From contig JAUCBJ010006698.1 in the NCBI GenBank assembly GCA_032718475.1, forward strand, positions 1 to 47,112: a stretch of DNA of 47,112 bases, written 5' to 3'. A program made the position numbers and the translations under genes. This document shows positions 41,860 through 47,112 of the stretch, one piece after another (within the stretch, counting starts at the first letter, position 1; each line of letters starts with the position of its first letter). Under the pieces are notes generated by a model. The model was not told the DNA's origin. It did not search any database and saw only the letters and a list, made by a program, of their open reading frames with translations. This DNA comes from Nemertoderma westbladi (Eukaryota > Xenacoelomorpha > Nemertodermatida > Nemertodermatidae).

Positions 41860-43015
41860 TGCGCTTCATGTACAAGCTATCTCTAGTCCAAGCTGGTTCC
41901 TTCATTTTGAAAATTATCTCTAGACTGGGACGTGAGCTAATATGTACATTGTGCAAAGCGATATCAGTATCCTTCATGTACAAAGCTATCTCTATACCAA
42001 CCAGTATACTTCATGTACAAAGCTATCTCTAGACCGAGAAGTGTCCTTCATGTACAAAGCTATCTCTAGACCGAGCAGTGTCCTTCATGTACAAAGCTAT
42101 CTCTAGACCGAGCAGTATCCTTCATGTAGAAAGCTATCTCTAGAAGACCGAGCAGTGTGCTTCATGTACAAAGCGATATCTAGACCGAGAAGTGTCCTTC
42201 ATGTACAAAGCTATCTCTAGACCGAGCAGTGTCCTTCATGTACAAAGCTATCTCTAGACCGAGCAGTATCCTTCATGTAGAAAGCTATCTCTAGAAGACC
42301 GAGCAGTGTCCTTCATGTACAAAGCTATCTTTAGACCTAGACCGAGAAGTGTTCTTCATGTAGAAAGCTATATCTAGACCGAGCAGTGTCCTTCATGTAC
42401 AAAGCGATATCTAGACTGAGCAGTGTTCTTCATGTACTAAGCGATAACTAGACCGAGCAGTGTCCTTCATATACAAAGCGATATCTAAACTGAGATGTAC
42501 AAAGCTATCTCTTGACTGAGTCCGTCATGTACAAAGCTATTTCTAGACGGAGCAGTTTCCTTTATGAACAAAGCGATATCTAGACCGAGCAGTGTCCTTC
42601 ATGTACAAAGCTATCTTTAGACCGAGCAGTGTCCTTCATGTACAAAGCTATCTCTAGACCGAGCAGTGTTCTTCATATACAAAGCGATATCTAGACCGAG
42701 CAGTGTCCTTCATGTACAAAGCTATCTCTAGACTGAGCAGTGTTCTTCATGTACTAAGCGATAACTAGACCGAGCAGTGTCCTTCATATACAAAGCGATA
42801 TCTAAACTGAGATGTACAAAGCTATCTCTTGACTGAGTCCGTCATGTACAAAGCTATTTCTAGACGGAGCAGTTTCCTTTATGAACAAAGCGATATCTAG
42901 ACCGAGCAGTGTCCTTCATGTACAAAGCTATCTCTAGACCGAGCAGTATCCGTCATGTACAAAGCTATCTCTAGACCGAGCAGTGTCCTTCATGTACAGA
43001 GCGATATCTAGTCTG
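41860..43015. repeat. 37-bp minisatellite, about 30 units
   Basis: The unit is TGTCCTTCATGTACAAAGCT then ATCTCTAGACCGAGCAG. Variants replace GCTATCTC by GCGATATC. Blocks of several variant units are themselves duplicated: the run starting GTTCTTCATGTACTAAGCGA recurs at 42425 and 42742 (317 bp apart), and GTATCCTTCATGTAGAAAGC near 42116 and 42266. Confidence 0.95.
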
Positions 43016-43662
43016 CAAACTAGAAGGGTATTTGGGGTGTATCAACTGAGTGTAATTATAATTGTTGACAAAAATTGTTTGACAAAAATTTATTTTGTAT
43101 TGAGGGTTGGTACCGGGTCATCACAGTGAATGTTTGTTGCTCTGGTTAAAACGACTGGTTCAATGGAAGTCACTGGTTCAATAGAAATATCATTTTTTAC
43201 GCTCTGATAAATAACTAATCGCAAACATTTATTAATTTCACTTCATAATTGTCATTGTTTAATATGACGTCATACAGTTAGGATTGAAGTTTACTCATAG
43301 AAATTGGTGTGCTTCACAATCAAATATTAATATATTCCCGTTGCTAAGCGATTATCACTAATAACACCTTCGCTGTAAATACGTGAAGGGCATGCGTAAT
43401 GAATTCCTTTTGATATTTGTAACCTTAATAAATCGTTATAATTATGTTATCCTAACACAAAGTCGTAATATAATTGTTCATAAATTTGGCAGTAGTGATT
43501 TATGTCAGAATAATTAATATACTTGGCACTTGGCGGAAAGTATAAGCAACTGTAAAAACAATGTGTTTCCAGTGGAGTTTATTAGTCACTTATACAATTA
43601 ATGTTTCTTCGATTTGGAAAGTTTAATATTATTATAATAACATATTATTTAAGACAGTTATA
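43016..43662. other. 5' flank of the MGCGGS gene
   Basis: AT-rich, no gene. A perfect CRE-type palindrome TGACGTCA lies at 43265-43272, about 390 bases before the start codon; its use is unknown. Confidence 0.4.
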
Positions 43663-46600
43663 ATGGGTTGTGGGGGTAGCAGTCATGGTACACATACGTA
43701 CTACGACCCAAACACTCAGCGACCTATGTATGCCGGCTACCAGCCCAATAGACAGGGCACCGGCTACCAGGTCCAACAGGCTGGTTACAGACCCCAAACT
43801 CAGTACAGGTCTCCTCAGCACCAGATTCAAGCATATCCCCAACAACAGCCCCAGAGTTATCAACAACCCAAACCGATGGTACAGGTAAAACGTCACTGAT
43901 TTAGACACTATGACAGTTACAGTAGTTACAAATAATTTTATATTTATTTACTTTACTGTATTATGTCAAGGTAGGCCTACTGTATAAGCGCTCTGGTAAT
44001 ATTCTGGTATAACAGCAAACTACCTCGTTGCAGGGATGCGGCCTATAGAGGACGCAAAGTAATCACTAACTTACTAACAATAAACTTCTAGAGAACACAT
44101 TTGAAGTAATTAATCTCCTTTGATGATAGCAATTATTCTACGTTGGCTAAGTGTTAGATTATTTACCGTACAGTTATTTTGTTCAGTAAATTCAATTATT
44201 GTAATTGGATGAAAAGAATATGAATTTCATAAATGTAAACAAAACATCCTCGCTGCACTCGCTCAGTAACATATGATAATATATTATGATAAATATTTTC
44301 TTATACTCATTTTTTTCTACTCTTTCCCATCTCAAATACAATATTGTCTGTAGGAGCTCTTCCATTATAGGCCTACTATTATTGATTATTCACAAATAAT
44401 AATTGTATGTTTAATGTATACGAAAGGGTTGACTAGAACATACAAGAGGCCTAACGTATTCAGTGATATTCGAATCATAGTATGCTGTTCATTGTTAGTC
44501 ATGTAGGCCTACACAATATGGAGTGTATAGACCTAAATCACACATTACGAACAGCTTAGTATAGTATTTTGGATTGCAGGTAGCCCCTAACCCACGTGTA
44601 GAAGCAGTAATACCTACAGCTCCTCCCCTGCAACCAAAGCAACCGAGACCAACTCAATCTGATGTTGATATAAAACAGAAAATATCTGATCTTTTTATTA
44701 TGCAGAATCCCGTAGGAGAAACAGGTTAGATGTATACAGAAACTCATAATCTTAGAAGATTTTTTTTTCATTTTGTAGAAACGAAATCTTATCCTTCCAT
44801 CCCTGTATATACAGTATATTTCATATGTATAAGCTGTAGGCCAATCGATGACTACCATTTGCTAATAAGGTGGGTAAAATTGAGAAATTTCATTATGGCC
44901 CCATTCAGCTTCAATCCCACAAATAATAGTAGGCCTATGCAATGGTACTGTAGGTCCACAGTTTATTTATTTTGCATTTGCATTTGCATTGTTTTTAATG
45001 TTGGTTTCGTAGATGGAACACTCGACAACAGTCAGAGAAAACATCATCAGAATATTCTAGAAGAATACATGGAACTCGAAAAAACTATACACAGTTTGGG
45101 CCAAACGAGATCTACTCTTACAGTAAAGCAAGACAAGCTGAGGGAGTTATATTTATTTCAGAAATCTACTGAAACGAGGTAATGAATGTGTAGATGGTAA
45201 TTGGGCCTACTTTACGGTACAAAGTCAATATGGATCTAAATTAATAACACGTTCGTGGGGCCTTCGCGCAGCACGAGGCCCAGTTATTAGATACAAATTA
45301 AAATTGAGCGACTGTATCACAAAATCAGGTTTTGAGAAATTTACCCACATCACCAATCAATCAAAGAAAGGGGGACAGTACATGTTCACCCCTTTTAATC
45401 CCCCCCCCCCCCCAACCTTCCCAACCACCAATACATAACCGGGACATCTACCACCCACGGAAGGGTAGCACGAACTTATTTCCAATCGCACGTTAAATAT
45501 GCAAAGCCAGGTGGTTTATAGGAATATAATAAACGCAGTACTCGTTTTCATTATAAGCCTCTTTGCGTTCGTCCTGTTTTGTATTTAAATATATTTCTTA
45601 AACGCAGGCTGACGATATTTATAATAATAATAACTAGGGATGCGATCAATATGTGAAGCCAGGTGGTTTATATAATAATTTAGTCAACGAGGTACTCGTT
45701 TTCATTATATGCCTCGTTGCGCTCGTCGCTTGTCCTGTTTTGTCATAAAATATTTTTCCTAAACGCAGACTGACGATCTTTATACAGTTATAACTATGCG
45801 AAGTTTCGAAACTGTGCGATACATCTATGTGGAGATGTGTGATATGTGGAGATGTGTGATACAACGCCAACGCATCTTATGCCGATGTAGTAATATGGGT
45901 ATTGAAATAATATTAAATCAATGTACACTCTTAAAGCTGCAGCGAAAAAATGTAGCTAATTTCCTAGGTTACATATAAAAAAATAATATTATTTTTAAGA
46001 ACATTAATTTTACTACTTTGCAAAAATTCAATTAAAAAATAACCAGACATATACATTGTGGAATAAACTATTTCAGAAGCCTACAACAGCCATGCCATGG
46101 ATGGTATTTATGTTATTATATCTGTCATTTACCTGAGATAGCAATACAACACTTATAGTAGAGTCAATACAGGAAGGATGTTGGGATGTTGGAATGTTGT
46201 CTGGGCTGGAATAGCAATACTGGTTGCCTATTACAATTTCTCTCTGGTTAGTCTACAGCCACAACTGCAAGCTAGCTCCACACCAGCAGAGACTTGACCA
46301 ATAATCATTCCCAGCAACTAGCTGCCTTACACACACATCCTTCCATCGTACCAGCATGTTAGCCAATAAATGAGCAGTATTTAATGAGAATCAATTTTTT
46401 ATGACGTTTTAATTACTTTAGATCAATTAAAGACACAATTAATAAAGCAAATCACTTGAACTAATTAAAAACTATAATAGAATGGCGTATGTGGATTACA
46501 TCTGTATAATTTTTAAGTATAATTATTTAAATCTTATACTGTAAAACAATTAATTTCCTTTAACAGGCAGGTTGAAAATGGTGTTTTTACCGTAATCAAC

Positions 46601-47112
46601 TTAATTAACTAATTAACTGCTATTATCTTAGCTTCTCGAAGGCCACACGGAAATTCTACTTGGAAAATTTCTAAACTTTTGCCAAACAACATGTGTACCA
46701 AGTTTGGATAGATTTCATCAAAGATTGGCTGAGTTATTAACGTTTAAAATTGGACGCGACAGAACGACAGAACGACAGAACGACAGGTTGATTAATGGTA
46801 CCACTACGCTAAGGCTCACTCACTTCGTGGCTCGCCCCATAGGCCTATTGAGAAATGTTGATTGGATGATAAATATGGGATCCCTTACTCTAATATGAAA
46901 ATACAGTATAACAATAAGTAAATAGTTGAGGAATCCTTCTATAAAATATAACACATCTATATAATTTTGATTTAATTTACTTTTTTCCATTATTATATTG
47001 TGTTTACACAGATATAAGCAGTTGTGCGATGAAACAGCCAAAGAATACCAGGACGTGGTTGACATAGAGAGTAATACTACGGTCCAAGACATGTTTCTCA
47101 AGCAAGGAAATC
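43663..47112 (+). CDS. Unrecognised multi-exon gene with MGCGGSS start, 3' end outside the window
   Basis: Four exons join in frame with GT-AG sites: 43663-43884, 44580-44724, 45013-45178 and 47012 to beyond 47112. The protein starts MGCGGSSHGTHTYYDP, a good N-myristoylation (Gly2) and palmitoylation (Cys3) signal, so the product is probably membrane-tethered. Exon 1 continues Tyr/Gln/Pro/Gly-rich and disordered, with repeated GYQ/GYR motifs. Exon 2 is Pro-rich then helical (DIKQKISDLFIMQNP). Exons 3 and 4 are heptad-like and charged (NILEEYMELEKTIHSLGQTR, KQDKLRELYLFQ), suggesting a coiled coil. No family recognised. At least 211 residues are in the window. The alternative reading, exon 1 read through to a stop at 43899, gives 78 residues and ignores a good donor (CAG|gtaaaa). 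Confidence 0.78.
45240..45290. repeat. Compound hairpin in intron 3
   Basis: Nested complementary pieces AATAAC/GTTATT and GGGCCT/AGGCCC, with CGTG/CACG inside, form a short hairpin of about 50 nt. The function is unknown; chance cannot be excluded. Confidence 0.4.
45488..45800. repeat. ~155-bp tandem duplication in intron 3
   Basis: Two diverged adjacent copies sharing AAGCCAGGTGGTTTATA, GTACTCGTTTTCATTATA, TTGTCCTGTTTTGT and CTAAACGCAG.CTGACGAT. A C run (45401-45412) lies just upstream. Confidence 0.88.
46640..46850 (+). repeat. Interspersed repeat remnant ending in (ACGACAGA)n
   Basis: ACCAAGTTTGGATAGATTTC followed by GGCTGAGTTATTAACG and three units of GACAGAACGACAGA resembles a common invertebrate interspersed repeat layout. 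The family was not identified. Confidence 0.45.

Noticed and set aside
44580-44724. Minus-strand open frame over exon 2 of the right-hand gene
   Set aside because: The plus-strand exon is supported by phase-compatible acceptor and donor sites; the minus frame has no support.

Overview
The window is a stretch of an animal (invertebrate) nuclear genome. It has GT-AG introns whose exon joins restore known proteins, nuclear tRNA genes, AT-rich intergenic DNA and many transposable elements. The phylum cannot be fixed from the sequence. An innexin-like gene argues against echinoderms, which are generally reported to lack innexins, although the frequent TAGGCCTA and TACCGGTA octamers look superficially like some marine deuterostome genomes. 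A lophotrochozoan, cnidarian, tunicate or other marine invertebrate would all fit.

Left part (1-14.7 kb). The minus strand of 1-4417 is one uninterrupted reading frame of at least 1472 codons from a BEL/Pao-type LTR retrotransposon. It encodes Gag, zinc knuckles and an aspartic protease, then passes directly into a segment normally found after RNase H, so reverse transcriptase and RNase H are missing. Repeat-rich leader or LTR-like DNA follows to about 7.5 kb, then a minisatellite and a large fold-back element (8.3-9.0 kb). Two exons of an innexin-like gene (9093-9282 and 13768-14240, plus strand) flank a 4.5 kb intron. That intron holds one LINE (here LINE-A) split by another (LINE-B) with an 11-bp target duplication, and two tandem tRNA-Leu(AAG) copies.

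Middle (14.7-29.3 kb). About 65 copies of a 32-bp hairpin-forming satellite lie inside a 2.36 kb element with terminal inverted repeats. Next come an intronless FTSJ1/TRM7 tRNA methyltransferase gene with a C-terminal 13-residue repeat, and a cytochrome P450 cluster. The cluster has one pseudogene (minus strand, interrupted by LINE-B) and two intact, intronless CYP2-like genes (plus strand) whose similarity pattern suggests gene conversion.

Right part (29.3-47.1 kb). Here are two copies of a MITE family, a 685-bp TTAA-flanked element ending in 29-nt G/C runs, a four-exon DPAGT1/ALG7 gene (minus strand) for the first step of N-glycan assembly, and a repeat-rich gap. Beyond the gap are an unrecognised intronless coiled-coil gene, a 37-bp minisatellite of about 30 units, and the first four exons of an unrecognised multi-exon gene with an MGCGGS start that runs off the right edge. 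The host genes are unrelated housekeeping or effector genes with no sign of a shared pathway; most of the remaining DNA is mobile or tandemly repeated.
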